A stretch of 64,000 nucleotides of DNA from Atherinomorus stipes (GCA_023101725.1 JALJCO010007056.1:124001-188000), one strand, 5' to 3'. Positions 22,801 through 38,100 are shown, counted from the first letter of the stretch. Translations and numbers: made by a program. The notes: generated by a model not told the origin, from the sequence alone.

Positions 22801-25800
22801 CCTCTCAATTGCAGGTACTGGAAGTGGTCCAGATTTGTCAAGTCAGACTCATGTTTTAATTCTTGAAAGCTTTTAAAGTAGCCATCCTTAATTAACACAC
22901 CAAGCAGTTACACTGTTATTAATCATCTGCTTACACCTCTGGTCCTCGGTACCAGGGACAAAATTGGCGTTGTAGGCAGGCCACTGAAGCAAAAGGAGTT
23001 TGTATTTTAGACTTTCACCCAGCCACATTTTCAGTCTAAAACTTCGACAAACCTTTGGCAGGCAGTTGGTGCCTCTCGTGGTGGTTATTCCCAAACCCAT
23101 TACTCAGGATGTGAGGGAGGGGATCAGACTGCTCAGCCTCCCTGGTAAGGTCCTTGCACGGCCCTGGAGAGGAGAGTCTGTCAGGTCATCAGACCTAGGA
23201 CTGAGAAGGAGCAGTGGTTTTCTTCCGAGGAACAGTGGACGAGCAGACAGAAAAGTTCAGGTCAGATTCATAATAGCCTAGTTAAGGAAACCAACAGATT
23301 GGATTGAATCTTGACTTGACCCGGTCCAATCCCCCATCCTGAGCAAGCACGGAGGGGTGGCGACAGTGGGAAGGAAAACACCCTTTTAACAGGGAGGAAA
23401 AACCTCCGGCAGAACCCGGCTCAGGTAGGGCGGCCATCTGCCTCGACCGGCTGGCTGGATGGATGGATGACCGGATGGATGACCGGATGGATGGATGGAT
23501 GGATGGATGAATGGATGGATGGATAATGGATGGATGGATGACCGGATGGATGGATGGATGGATGGATGGATGGATGGATGGATGGATGGATGGATGGATG
23601 GATGGATGGATGGATGACCGGATGGATGGATGGATGGATGGATGGATGACCGGATGGATGGATGGATGGATGGATGACCGGATGGATGGATGGATGGATG
23701 ACCGGATGGATGGATGGATGGATGGATGGATGGATAACTGGATGGATGGATGGATGGATAACTGGATGGATGGATGAATGACCGGATGGATGACCGGATG
23801 GATGGATGGATGGATGGATGACCGGATGGATGGATGGATGGATGGATGGATGACCGGATGGATGGATGGATGGATGGATGACCGGATGGATGGATGGATG
23901 GATGGATGGATGGATGACCGGATGGATGGATGGATGGATGGATGGATGGATAACTGGATGGATGGATGGATGGATGACCGGATGGATGGATGGATGGATG
24001 GATGGATGGATGGATGGATGGATGGATGGATGGATGGATGGATGGATGGATGACCGGATGGATGGATGGATGGATGGATGGATGGATGGATGGATGGATG
24101 GATGGATGGATGGATGACCGGATGGATGGATGGATGGATAACTGGATGGATGGATGACCGGATGGATGGATGACCGGATGGATGGATGGATGACAGGATG
24201 GATGGATGGATGGATGGATGGATGGATGACCGGATGGATGGATGACCGGATGGATGGATGACCAGATGGATGGATGGATGACAGGATGGATGGATGGATG
24301 GATGGATGGATGGATGAGGATGGATGGATGGATGGATGGATGGATGGATGGATGGATGGATGGATGGATGGATGGATGGATGGATGGATGGATGGATGGA
24401 TAGATGGATGGATGGATGACCGGATGGATGGATGGATGGATGGATGGATGGATGGATGACCGGATGGATGGATGGACGGATGGATAGATGGATTGATGGA
24501 TGGATGGATGGATGGATGGATGGATGGATGGATGGATGGATGACCGGATGGATGGATGGATGGATGGATGGATAGATGGATTGATGGATAGATGGATGGA
24601 TGGATGACCGGATGGATGGATGACCGGATGGATGGATGGATGGATGGATGGATGACCGGATGGATGGATGGATGGATGGATGGATGGATGGATGGATGGA
24701 TGGATGGATGACAGGATGGATGGATGGATGGATGGATGACAGGATGGATAGATGGATTGATGGATGGGTGGATGGATGGGTAAAAGGATGAATGGGTGGA
24801 TAAGAAAAAAGAAGGATGTCTGCCAGGTTCTGTGGGTGTTACAGCTGGATCGTTGAGATAACTATGAGGAGGATGATGATGGACCCTGAAGAAGACCTCA
24901 GACAGCTGATCAGACTTGTTTGAGAAATTAACTGAGCTAACCTTGAGAACTTTGTGATTAACAGCGTGGGATGGTTTCCTCTGGTCTACAGACAGCTCCA
25001 ACTACACCATCTTCATCCAGTAAAGTATGCTGTATGCTGTCTCAGATGAAGGATTAGTCTCAAGATAAAGTTTTCAAATGGTACACGACCTGCTCAGCAA
25101 GACGTTTTTCTGGTTGGATTCTGCTGCGTTTCTGCTCAAACTGAGCCGACTGGTTTGCTGTCAACACTCTCCCTGGGAAGTTATCCAGCTCGTTGAGCTT
25201 CTCATCAGCCACTCGGATGTGACAGCAGCCAGAGGCCATACGTGTCCTTTACTAAGCGTGTATTATTCCCAGAGACGAACTGAAGAAACCAGTAGAACCA
25301 AGGTGGTTGTTTTCAGCTGTTTAAGGTTCAATCAGGGCTTTGGGTGTCGGTCAGATGGGACTAAAACTGAAGCAGGAGGGCCAACATTCCTTCCTGAAGA
25401 GGATTTCTACTCATAGGGGGAGGTTCATTCCTGATAACCTGACTCAGTCGCTGCAGCTGCTTTTTAACAGTTTGAGTCATTGCAATGTGTGTAAGCCGGT
25501 TGTGCCAGCTTTGGCCTTTAGGAACCAAGGTGCTCTGATCTCATTCAGGAGCTCTGCTTTTAACCCTTTCCTTACCTGGAGTCCCTGACCTTCTCCTGTT
25601 TGTCTTTCAGACAGATTCAGAATATGTGGACAGTGTTGCAGAGACCATCAGGAAGAGGTGAGTCCATCACAGCTGCTGTGTGGTTTACTCTCAGGCTTCA
25701 CGTACAAACCTGATATGTCACACTTCCACCACGAATCATCAGTCCTGGTGGTCCTGTATCTGTTCCCTGTTGGGATGGAGGTGAACATCAGGGAACAGAG

Positions 25801-27970
25801 GGGTCCCTCAGGATGCCGTCTGCTCTGAGGACGCAGCTTCAGTGGAGATGAGACACCAAAGATGCTTGGTGTTCTTGTTGAGAGTCAGTTTCTAAAGTCA
25901 TTTATTCATTTTTTTTTCCCTGGTGGGAAGCTTGGTTTACAGATGGGTCCTGGAAAAATCAATTATACATTGTACTGGACTATACATTCAACTATAAAAT
26001 CTCCAAACAAGACCTTCCCATGAAATCACCAAATTAAAAACGCTCAAATTAAATAAATTTATCGAAATGAATGCCTGAATCCAATTAACCGGATTAGCAT
26101 TCTCCAACAAAATCACAAAAAAAGAAATAAGACATCCTGATGAAAGTGTGAGTGTAGAGGGAATTTTTCACTCCACTGAAGGTAGCAGTTGAAATCCTTC
26201 CCTGTAAAGGAGCAATTTTGGCTCCATTACAGGAAAAAGTTTTGTTTGTGTAAATAAAATCTGGTCCTAAAACTTTTCTCTTTCCTCCAACTCTTCATGT
26301 GAGCATCTCTGACCCATTTTCAGAGCGCATCTTCCTGCATTTGTGCACGTGTTTGTGATTAAACCCTGCTGAATGTGGAGCAGATCTAAAGTTGCTCATC
26401 ATGTCTCTGATAAGATGAATGCTTACAACTGCAGGTTGTGCATCTGTATGACTCATTAAAAATCTTTGTACAGTGGTTTTGTTTCACCGGTCAGATATTG
26501 GCGTTTACAGACTAAAGGTCGGATCTACTAAGATCAAAATTTGCGTGCAGTAATTTGCACATGCAATCTAGAATTTTGCGGGAGGGGCTGAACCACAGTT
26601 TGCAGGTGATTTACAACAAATAATCGCGCAAATGACAGCCGGTGCAAACGTGTTGGAAACACCCTGATATAAATGAGGGTTTGCGTGTTTCAAGGTTTAC
26701 AATATGACCCACGGATGGATATTAGTGGAGGAGGGAGATGAAAATATAATGTAAAATAAATATGATGAATATAAGAATTTAAATAATACAACATGTGTCC
26801 GTGCAGAGCCTCAGAAAGTGGCCAGTTTATGAGGACATGGATCAGGAGTTGCTGAACAAATGAAAATGTCTGCAGCTCCGACATGGTTTCTATTACGCAT
26901 GAGGTGCGCACTTTGGCACGATACCGATGGCTCCAGCAGCCGCGCTGCTGAAGTTGAATGAGTTGAATGAGTTGAACAAGAGCAGTGTTGTGGCTAGCTG
27001 CTAAAAACACTCTTGCAGACGGACTTTTGCTGAAAAGCAACAAATAATATAAAACAGACAACCAACTCCAGAATTAGCGTGGAAAGAAAAAAAATATCCC
27101 AGTGTCCACCTCCTCTGTTGAGTGCTCTTTCTTGGCCCTGAAGCACATGAAGACGCACCAGGAACAGAACTGGACAGGATCGCTTTGAAACTAATGTCCA
27201 CAGAGAAAAGATTTCTTATAGATTTCAAGCCAAAGGATAAACTGTAATGAAGACGCTGACATGATGCCTGGGACAATCACCAATTAAATCGTATATTGGC
27301 AATTGGAAGGTTGCCAGGCAATTTGCTGTTAATCAAGGCAATTATGAGAAAAAAAAAAAAAACGTAGCTCCACTGTGCATTAAGAGATGTTTCTGTAGGA
27401 AATACATGACTGTTAGAGAAGCCCTGTTTACAAACAGACCTACAATCCACATTCTCTCTTCTCTTCTGTCCTCTCAGCGCAGGTACACTGTCAGCAGCCC
27501 TGTTACAGTGACAGGGCGCATCTCTTTGACGCAGCCTGTTTGCTCATGCTTCAGGGTCATTCAACAGAGTAGGCTAATTGCAAATAAATATTGTTTTAAA
27601 GTGTAACTACTGAAATGTTCACACAAGGGCTTTCATAAATTCCTACAGTGTTGCGGCACTGCCGCCTTTGCAGGTTAAAAGTCAGTGACAGACTTGAGGT
27701 GAGGAGGAGCAACACGTCTCTGGCTTGTCAGCACAGCGGTGTCGCTTTAGGATGTGATGCAAAACATTCAAAGTAACGTCATTATAACAAAAAATATAAA
27801 AGTGCGAGGTTGGCCTATCGCTTTGTTGGATGCATACAAAATACATAATTGATATTGTGATATGGTACTGGAGCCTGTTGGTATCTAAGGTATATGAGAG
27901 GAAGCTCAGACAGATAAGCAGCAAAACCACCAGGCGAGGGTTTTTTTGTTTTGTTTTTCTTTTCTTTTTG

Positions 27971-28026
<56 letters not shown>

Positions 28027-29101
28027 GGGGGGGGGGTATTGGCATAACTGCACAGCCTTTCAGACAGTCATATTGCCTATCGGTGATTGATAGTGGCTGA
28101 TTTCACATCCCTAGCTTGCATCCATAGCAGACAACAAAAACTCTCCAAGTAACTAAACGAGTTTCCTTCCTTGTTGATCTACTAACCCGTCGCTTGGCTG
28201 GTGACTTAAGGGTTTGTTGTTTCCTCGGTTGTTAGCTATCAAGGAAGTTTCCTCAACACTGCCACATAGTGTTGTGGCACTGAAATTAACGAGCGTGTTC
28301 GAGCCTGGTTCAAGCATGTGAACCCAACACAAGAATCAATGATGCCGGGTCACACACAGGCCCGAGCACGCCATGTGAAAAGGCCCTTCGACTGGTTGGG
28401 TGACCTCCTTTGGCCCCTCCAGGACCCTGCCGAGGGTGCAGAGCTGGTCCAGTGTTCCTGGACCAGCTTTGTGTGCAGTGTGGCCGGGGTGAAGGCCACA
28501 CTGCTCCTCGCATTTACAGCCAGGTGTTATCAGCTCTGACTGGGGGTACATATTTCTCTTCATTAAAGTGGTTCATTCATTTTTCTCCATAGTTTTCCCA
28601 AGGAGGCAGAGTCCGGCTTATTGGAGGTGGTTTCTCCATCGCAGCATTACTACCCGGACTTCAATACCCTCACAGAGACCTTTGGAGACTCCATGGATCG
28701 AGTCAAGTACGTAACTTCAGTCTGATCCAAAGTGCAGGTGTCATTCCAGGTGGGTTCCCTATGGAAAACCAGGAAAACCTCAGAATCAGAAGCTTTACTT
28801 TATTGAACTGTCCAGTAAGTGATTAGAATTATTTAGTACAACCCAATAAAGAAAAGGAAAAAAAAAAAAAAAAAAAAAAAGGAAAGGAGGAATGAGGGAA
28901 GATGACTTAAAAAAGAAAAAAAAAAAAGGGGAAGGGGGGGGGGGGGGGGGGGGGGGGGGGTCCAGGGGGGGGGAAAAAAAAAAACCAAAAAAAAAAAAAA
29001 AAACAAAAGAGGGGGGAAGAGGGGGGGGGGGGGGGGGGGGGAGGTGGGGGGGGGGGGGGGGGGGGGGGGGGGAGGGAGAGAAGGGGGGGGGTGGGGGGGG
29101 G

Positions 29102-29141
<40 letters not shown>

Positions 29142-32100
29142 GCAGAGCATCACATCAGCGGTAACTTCCGCTTCCTGAATGCAACGCTCTTACAGCAGGT
29201 CAGCTTATAGAACTAAACATCCACAGAGACTTTATTTCCATCTCTGGGACCTTCCAGAAGTACTGGGATTACTGTGTTGCTTGCTTTCCTCCTTGTATTA
29301 CTTTAAACCGGCTCACTGTTAGTTTAGCTTCATGTTTAGATTTTTTTTTTTTTTTTTTTTTTTTTCATGTTTAGGTTTAATCTGATTAAGGAGTGTAAAG
29401 GAATAATTTCACAAAATTGTTGGTATTGTTGATAGGTGTTGTAAAGAAAGAACTTGGATATGATGAACTTGGATTGCACTGAGGTACAAGCTGGAGGGTG
29501 ATCTTTATAGAAATCCAGCAGAAACTTGTTTGGGATAATCTACCAGACAATAGCTAAATTAACCTTAATAATGGGTGAAATTTGAAAAATTAAATGAAAA
29601 AATCACTAAGTTAACCGGTCAAAGAACCAGCTGGTGAATAGAGTTAACATGCTAACAGCCTCCTAACTCAGAATGCTAAAACTACACATTTACTTATGTT
29701 TAGTACAAAGAAGTACAAGCACATTATTCTTTTTATTTCATGGAAACAGTGGTCCTCAAAATTATTCTTATCCTCCCGTTAAAGAAGGGGGAAAAAAATC
29801 AGCTGTCAGTAAAACAAGTTGAAATTGACAAAAGTAATAATGAATAAAAATTATATGAAAATCATGACATTATTTTGAATTGTGGTTCAATGAAAACATT
29901 AAAAACACACAAAAAAATTTTAACACAACTAAACAAGCACCAAGGGGCTCCACACTTTTTGTTGAGTAACACTTTGAGGCAAACATTGCTGTCAATAATG
30001 AAACAAAAATGTTAGTTTATGTTAATATTGATCTGACAATATCCATCATCAGTCTGATATTTAGGTTCATGTAAACATGTAAACAACTTCCAAACCCAGA
30101 AATTTAAATCTGGACAGATGTTTGTTTGATGACTTGGTCACACGTTGGAGGAAAAACAGTGAAGCTGATGTGTTTACAGATGGCGAACGAAGCAGAATCT
30201 GGACTTCAGCTTCCTCATGCTGTACGCTCACGACAAAGGAACCTTTTATGTTCAGGTAAGGTCCAGCTCAGTCTGGGTCAGTGTCTTCTCTCCACCACAC
30301 ATGAAGGCTTTGATGGGATGTGTTGATGTAACCATCAGTTTGGTTGAACTTCATGTTGTAGATTATTTCTAGGGTAAATTTCCAGCTCCAGAAACAGCAG
30401 TCAGAAGCTGTTAAAATCAATCTGCCTCCCAGACTCTTGTCCCTGTTTCAGTCTCTCCCAGTCAGGATCCCGACATCAACCTTTAATATGTTGGACAAGT
30501 TTACATTTATATGACAAAATAAGAGCCCAAGAATGAGACTTATGGGCCTTTTCCACTGCCCGTTTTCGTAATCCTTCCACACGGCACGGCACGCTTTATT
30601 TGTGTTTCCTCTGGGAAAACCTGTTACGAGCCGTTACGATTTTTTGCACCTGTTTCAGAGCTAGCTCTAACCGTGCTGAACCTACACAAAATGTGACGTA
30701 CCTGACGGCTCTCCACTGATTGGCCAAAGGAAGTTGTCATCGCATGCATCATACGTGTTTCGCCTCACCTCTTCTAAAAATATCTGGCTCTGTTTTTGGT
30801 GACAACAAGCCACAGAGAAAACAACAACAGCAGTAACACCTCAACATCATCCAATGCCCCCATTGTTGTTTTTACTTTACTACCCACCACGTGGCACGGC
30901 AGTGACGTCACGGCAGTCTCGACCGCATCTACTCCGCCCACTTCCAGGTGGTAGACTACTATTTCTCCTGTGTGGAAACAAAAACTGTCCTGGTCGTCTT
31001 TAGCGTGTGGTGCTGTACTGTGCTGTACCGTGCCGTGTGCAGCTGCAATGGAAAAGGCCCATTAAAACGCTCATGTCTGTGAAAAACAGGGGTGGACTCA
31101 ACCTACACAATATAACGTACCACTTCTGGGCAGAGCAACTCACAGCAGTGGCAGCTCGGATAAACAATGACACGGACTCAGGATGGGTAAACATAGAGCA
31201 GAACTGGATGCTCTACAGCTCTGGCCTCTCCCGTGTTTTTGAGTGAGCAGTCTCAGAGGAAATTACAAACGGACGGGTGAAGGACCCCTTAAAAGTATGG
31301 TCTGCAGTCTAAAAGAGAACTAGAGGGGCAGCTGTTGTTTCAGGGGCTATGCAGATGTTGGCCAACCCAGATTCCTCCCTGTTTAAGTTTTTTTGTTGTT
31401 GTTGTTTGTTTGTTTGTTTCCTGTTTTTGCAGTTAGAAGATGATGTTGTTGCAAAGTCCGGTTATTACAGCGACATGAAGACATTCGCCACACAGGAAGC
31501 CTCGAAGCCGTGGCTCTACCTGGAATTCTCCCAGCTGGGATTTATAGGTGTGCTTATGTGTAAAAATGTATTACAAGTGTCAAAGCTCTGGCTAAGTCTT
31601 GCTGGGATTCACACGTTGTACTTAATAAATCTGTTTATCCACCAGGCAAGATGTTTCGGACCCGTGACCTCCCAATGATTGCAGAGTTCTTCCTTATGTT
31701 CCACAGAGACAAACCCATCGACTGGTTGCTGGATCACATTCTGTGGGTGAAAGTTTGCAACCCTGAGAAAGATGCTGTGAGTCGGTTAAGCTTAATATGG
31801 TTGATCTGGTGTTACAGGGTTACAGTGGACAGTAGAGTAAGGTTACAGTAACTGTTGCAGGGGTGTCACAGTGGGCACAATGGTGGGCATTATGGTGGAG
31901 TTTCAGTGGAGTTAAGCCAGGATCAGACTACATGATGGTCGTTATGTCAGATTAGCAGAAATTGTGTCATAAAGTTGTCTTGTTACTCGCGAGTGGTCAC
32001 ACCACAAGAATGACACCAGACGGACAACCGTCTGATCATCGCGTGGTGTCGCAAAAAACAACACGAGATGGGGAGGCGGGACAAGCAGCTGTCAATCAGT

Positions 32101-35100
32101 CACTTGGTTTGGAGGCCTCTGAATTGACTTTTTGGGTCACTCATGAAATGGAAAGTGGACAGAGGACATCAGTTCCTGTCCATTACCGAAGTTTTGGACT
32201 CATGTCCGATTTATTTTCAACAGTGTTAAACCTCCACAAACATTCAAAAGGGTGTATTTCTCTTGAATAGAACATTACCTTATTAACACGAAACATGCTC
32301 TCAATAAATCAGTGACAAAGTCATAGAAAAACTGAAGTTACAGGTGGCATTACAGTGAATTTACAGTGGGGGTTATAGTGAAGTTACAGTGAAATTACAG
32401 TGGGTATTACAGTGAAGTTATAGTAGACGTTATAGTGGATGTTACAGTAAAGTTACAGTGGACGTTATACTAAAGTTACAATGAAGAGACAGTGGACATT
32501 ACAGTGAAGTTACAGTGGGCATTACAGTGAAGTTATAGTAAATGACGTTATAGTGGATGTTACTGTAAAGTTACAGTGGACATTATACTAATGTTACAAT
32601 GAAGAGACAGTGGACATTACAGTGAAATTACAGTGGCATTACAGTGAAATTACTGTAACTTTACTGTAATTACCCACTGTAACTTCACTATAAGTTCCAC
32701 TGTAACTTCACTGTAACTTCACTGAAATGCCCACTGTAACTTCACTGTAACTTCACTGTAATGTCCACTGTAACTTCACTGTTATAGTGGACGCCCACTG
32801 TAACCTCACTGTGAACTTACAGTGCAATCTACAGTGAAGTTCATTGTAATTGCTGTGAAGTTACAGTATAACGCCCACTGTAACTTCACTGTAACTTCAC
32901 TATAACGTCCAGTGTAACTTCACTGAATGCCCACTGTGAAGTTCAGTGGACAATGGTGAAGTTCCAGTGTATAACTTCACTGTAACTTCACTGTAATGTC
33001 CACTGTAACTTCACTATAACGCCCACTGTAACTTCACTGTAACTTCACTATAACGCCCACTGTAACTTCACTGTAACTTCACTATAACGCCCACTGTAGT
33101 CTCACTGTAACCCCACTGTAACTTCACTGTAACTTCACTGTAACGCCCACTGTAACTTCACTGCAATGCCCACTGTAACTTCACTGTAATGCCCACTGTA
33201 ACTTCACTGTAATGCCCACTGTAACTTCACTGCAATGCCCACTGTAACTTCACTGCAATGCCCACTGTAACTTCACTGTAATACCCACTGTAGTCTCACT
33301 GTAACTCCACTGTAACTTCACTGTAACATCCACTATAAAGTTTACTCTTCACTGTAACTCCACTGTAATGACCACTGTAACTTCACTGTAACTGTAAGGC
33401 AATTCAAGTGTGTTGGAAAAGGGGTGGATCTAAAAGTAGTTAGATTTTGGCTCTCAAAGAACAAACATCCAGTATAACACCCACTGTGACTTCTCTATAA
33501 CATCCACTGTAACTCCACTGTATCTTCACTATAGTTTCCACTGTAACTTTGCTATAATGTCCACTGTAGCTTCACCGTAACGTCCACTGTAACTACGCTA
33601 TAATGTCCACTGTAACTTTACTATAACATCCAGTGTAACTTCACTATTATGTCCACTGTAACTCCACTGTAACTTCTCTATAGAGTCCACTGTAACTTCA
33701 CTGTAACATCCCCTATCATGTCCACTGTAACTTCACTATAATGTCCACTGTAACTTCACTGTAACTTCACTATAAAGCCCACTGTAACTTCACTATAATG
33801 CCCACTGTAACTTCACTATAATGCCCACTTGTAACTTCAGTCTTCACTGTAACTTCACTATATCGCCCACTGTAACTTCACTATAACGCCCACTGTAACT
33901 TCACTATAATGCCCACTGTAACTTCACTATAACGCCCACTGTAACTTCACTGTAACTTCACTATAATGCCAGCATGCTGTAATCTAGATTACAGTGGGCA
34001 TTACAGTGAAGTTATAGTGAAGTTACAGTGGGAATAGTTACAGTGGATGTTACAGTGGATGTTACAATGATGCTACAGTGAACGTTATAGTGAAGTTATA
34101 GTAAAGTTACAGAGCAGTTACAGTGGGCATTACAGTGAAGTTACAGTGGGCATTACAGTGAAGTAATAGTGGTGTGTGTGTTTTACATTCTGCATTAACA
34201 ATGTGTGTTACTGTGCAGCTATATTGTGTAGTACTGTGGGCATTTGAGGGTGACATCTACTGTTTTGTCTTCCAGAAACACTGTAATGAGCAGAAGGGCT
34301 TACTGAAGCTCAGATACAAGCCCTCTCTCTTCCAGCATGTGGGTCTCCACTCCTCTCTGCCTGGGAAGCTGCAACAGCTGAAGGTGAATGTTTTTCTGAA
34401 AAGATATCTGAGAAATGCTGAGATGACTTCTTCTGTCCATTTCTGCTCTGAAGATTCAGGAGGTAGAAACTGAATCTTCAGTTACAGCTTTCATCAAAAA
34501 AAGAAAAAATTTTTAGTTTTTGTAGTTTCATAACTTCCAGTTTAACATCTATGGCTAAAATTTTACACATTAATGGCTATAAATCGTCTGGCTTAATCCA
34601 GATACAACATCATATTGATTTAGTGGAGAACGGTTTGGTGTTTACCGCGATCATAGATTCTGCCACAATATGACTTGTATTGGTTTCTAGATCCAGTGAT
34701 TAATGGGAAACCCAAAATCTGAAACTCTGAAATCTTTAGGAGCAAATGAAGCTTGGTCACTAACAGTTTTGTACTTGAGAAGACATAAGAAGAATTTTAA
34801 ATTCTGGATTTAAGAGGAACCATGAAGAGAAGATCAAAGTGGAGAAAATTATCTCTGCTGGTGATTCTCATCAGAATCCTGATGCTGCATTCTGGATCAG
34901 ATGGAGATTTTCAGAACGTTTCTGGAACAGAACAATCAGGAATTACAGTAGTCCAATCTGGAAGTTTTAAATCCATGCAGACTTCTGCTGCTGAACTCAT
35001 GAGCACATCACTTCTGTTCTTACCTACCTGCACTGACATCCTGCCAGATTTCCTATTGATTGCTCCCCTGTGAAGCCTTACATCCATCCGTGACTTCTGA

Positions 35101-38100
35101 GAACAGCATATCCTCAAATGTAGCCCTGATAACTGTTCCCAGATTAGTTTTTGGCAAAGGGGACCAGGACCCTCATTTATCAGCATTCAGAGAAAATGAG
35201 CTCAATCTCATCGTCTGAATTAAACTTTAAAATGTGTATAAGGGCAAACAAACCTTATCTGAGCTGATGATAGATCCTCCATATTCCTGAATACTCCTAT
35301 CATTCACACCCAGAAACATCTAAGAAAAGCATGATAACATTACTGTAAACTGTTTTGAAAATAATTGGAACAAATAAAAAAAAGTTAAGAGCTGCTGATC
35401 ATTTCTCCAACAAATCAGGTGTCATATGAAAGCAGAGACTCTGCTGGTTACAGAGACGTCTGACAGACAGAAACTCTGGCAGCCAATCAGTAACCAGCTC
35501 TAGAACTCTGCTTATGGGTTCTCCTATGACTGCCTTTGTTTGACATGAACCATGACGATCCTGCTGGTTTCCATGGAGACAAAGAAGGTTTATAGTGAAG
35601 TATTCACTCTGCTGTGTACTATGTTGGGCTTCACTTCTTTCTGCGTTCTCGTGGTGTTTCTAAGGTGAATGTAGGGGCCGTCCCTCTGACTATGGATGGC
35701 AGTGTCAATCATCATAATCATCATCATCACCAGGCTTCCTCAGATATTTACCTGCCATAAAACCTTATTGGGCGGAGCTTTCTGAACTGAACATTTTTAT
35801 TCTTTATTCATTATGAATTCAGTACAACTACAACGCATCTTCAGCAGCTTAAAATGTGGCGGAAGTTTTATGAGATGTTTTATGGCTGTCATACTGTACA
35901 TGTGTGATTTTCTGATCTTTTCCTGTTGATCCTGCTCTCCAGGACAAAGACTTTGGGAAGCAGACTCTGTTTCAGGCCCACAAAAATCCTCCTGCACAGC
36001 TGAGCAGCAGCCTGAAACACTACCAGCAGCACAGTCTGGATCGGCTGTACCATGGGCAGGACTTCCTGTGGGCACTGACCCCTGTCCAGGGGGATTACAT
36101 CCTCTTCAGCTTCCTACAGCCCATCACCATATCTGGGTGAGTCCTTCTGCTTTCTCTGGACCATCTGACTTGGTGACATCTTGTTTTCTTCACCTGTCCT
36201 GGTGGATATATTGACGTATGTCCACAGTTCCACCTTTGCACACACCTCAGGTGTGTCAAAGGTCAGTCTGCCGGGATCTCTGAAACAAGACATGTTACTG
36301 CTTGAACTTAACCAGAGTTTCTATAAACACAGTCACATGTTTGTCATGAACACAGCAGCAATGATTAACAGAGCCACGTTCTCCTCCCCGTCTTTCCATC
36401 TGGGAGAGTTGTGGAGGAAGCAGTTGAGAATATAATCTGGACACCCTTCTCATCGTCGTACTGACAGGTTCCAACAAGATCAATAGGAATATTTAAACAT
36501 GGAGCCACGCGCAATTTTTTTCCTGAAATCTCCACAACTTCCAACAACTACGCTGATCTCCATTGATAATAAGTTGATAGTAATTGAGCTTCTGTCTCCT
36601 TCAAAGATGTGATGCCGTCATAGTCGGTAGTATTTGGGAGGTCAGGGATCTTTCAACAAACACGAAAAGATCATTTTTAAAAAAAGGACCTTAAGAATAA
36701 TTTCAGTTTGCAAAACCAGGACCATTTCATGAACTTACAAATTAGGGACTTCATAGCAAAAAATTTACTGAAGTAGGAGATCATAGGAGGGAAAAAAATC
36801 ATGAATATCTTCCCGAAAGCATATAAAGGGGATATTTTTCAGAAAACAGTTTCCAAATTATATAATGCCTTCCAGATGTTGAAGGAAATTCCTAGTTTAA
36901 AAACAAATTGGGAGGCAGTATATAAGACTAAAAGAACAGTGGAAGAATGGACCAGGATATGTGGACAACAGTGGTTAACAAATTTATACTCTCCATACTT
37001 GAAAGAGTTCAACTGGAAGAACATGATTTGCTTTTTCTGCACTCCAGAACAATCTGCTAAATATTCCAAACAAACTGGCTGTTGGAGGTCATGTGGAAGG
37101 GCAGAATGGGGCCATCTTCATATTTTTTGGAGTTGCTCCGCAATATCCCCATTTTGGATGAAGGTTCGAGATATCCTTGAAGCTGTTTTTGTAATTAAAA
37201 ATATTTGGGATTGTAAAATCTTATACCTGGGTGATCTTGGGGATCTCAAATGTACAAAAAAGACAAACACTTATTAAGAATCCTGCTAGAGGCTTGTAAA
37301 AAATCTATAACCAGGAAATGGTTATTCATCAATTGATGAATGGATCAACATAGTCCACAAAATATACCAAATGGAAAGAATCACTTTTAATCTAAGGAAT
37401 CAAAGTGAAATCTGTAAAGAAAGTTGGGCAAGATGGCCTAAACACGTGATTGATAAGAGACCTGATTTAGTCTGATAAATAGCTGTGGCATATATACATA
37501 ATACTGCCAAAAGTATTGTCTCACCTGCCTGGACTCACATATGAGCTTCAGTAACATCCCATTCCTAATCCACAGGATCCAGTATGACATTGGTCCACCT
37601 TTGCAGCTACAACAGCTTCAGCTCTTCTGGGAAGGATGTCCACAAGGTTCAGGAGTATATTTATGTGAATCTTTGACCATCTTCCAGAAGCGCATTTGTG
37701 TGGTCACACACTGATGTTGGACCAGAAGGCCTGGCTCTCAGTCTCCGCTCTGATTCATCCCAAAGGTGTTCTATGGGGTTGAGGTCAGGACTCTGTGCAG
37801 GCCAGTCCAGTTCCTCCGCACCAGACTCTGCATCCATGTGTTTATGGACCTGCAAGGTCATGTTGGAAGAGGAAGGGCCAGATCCAAACTGTTCCCACAA
37901 AGTTGGGAGCATGGAATTGTCCAAAATGTCTTGGTATGCTGAAACATTCAGAGTTCCTTTCACTGGAACTAAGGGGCCAAGCGCAGCTCCTCAAAACAAC
38001 CAAAAGAAACAACCCCACACCATAATGTTGTCAGGACACATACCGTTGTCCTGACAACTGCCAAACTCAAACTCATCAGATTGCTAGATGGAGAAGCGTG

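Noticed and set aside
23421..25001. 526-residue minus-strand open frame rich in HPSIHP
   Set aside because: It is a by-product of the GGAT tandem array, which has no stop codons in this frame; no start context, splice sites or conserved domain.
25078..25416. 112-residue open frame in intron 4
   Set aside because: No homology, splice sites or codon signal; probably chance.
28833..29164. Proline- and glycine-rich open frames on both strands
   Set aside because: They arise from A and G homopolymer runs that are probably assembly noise.
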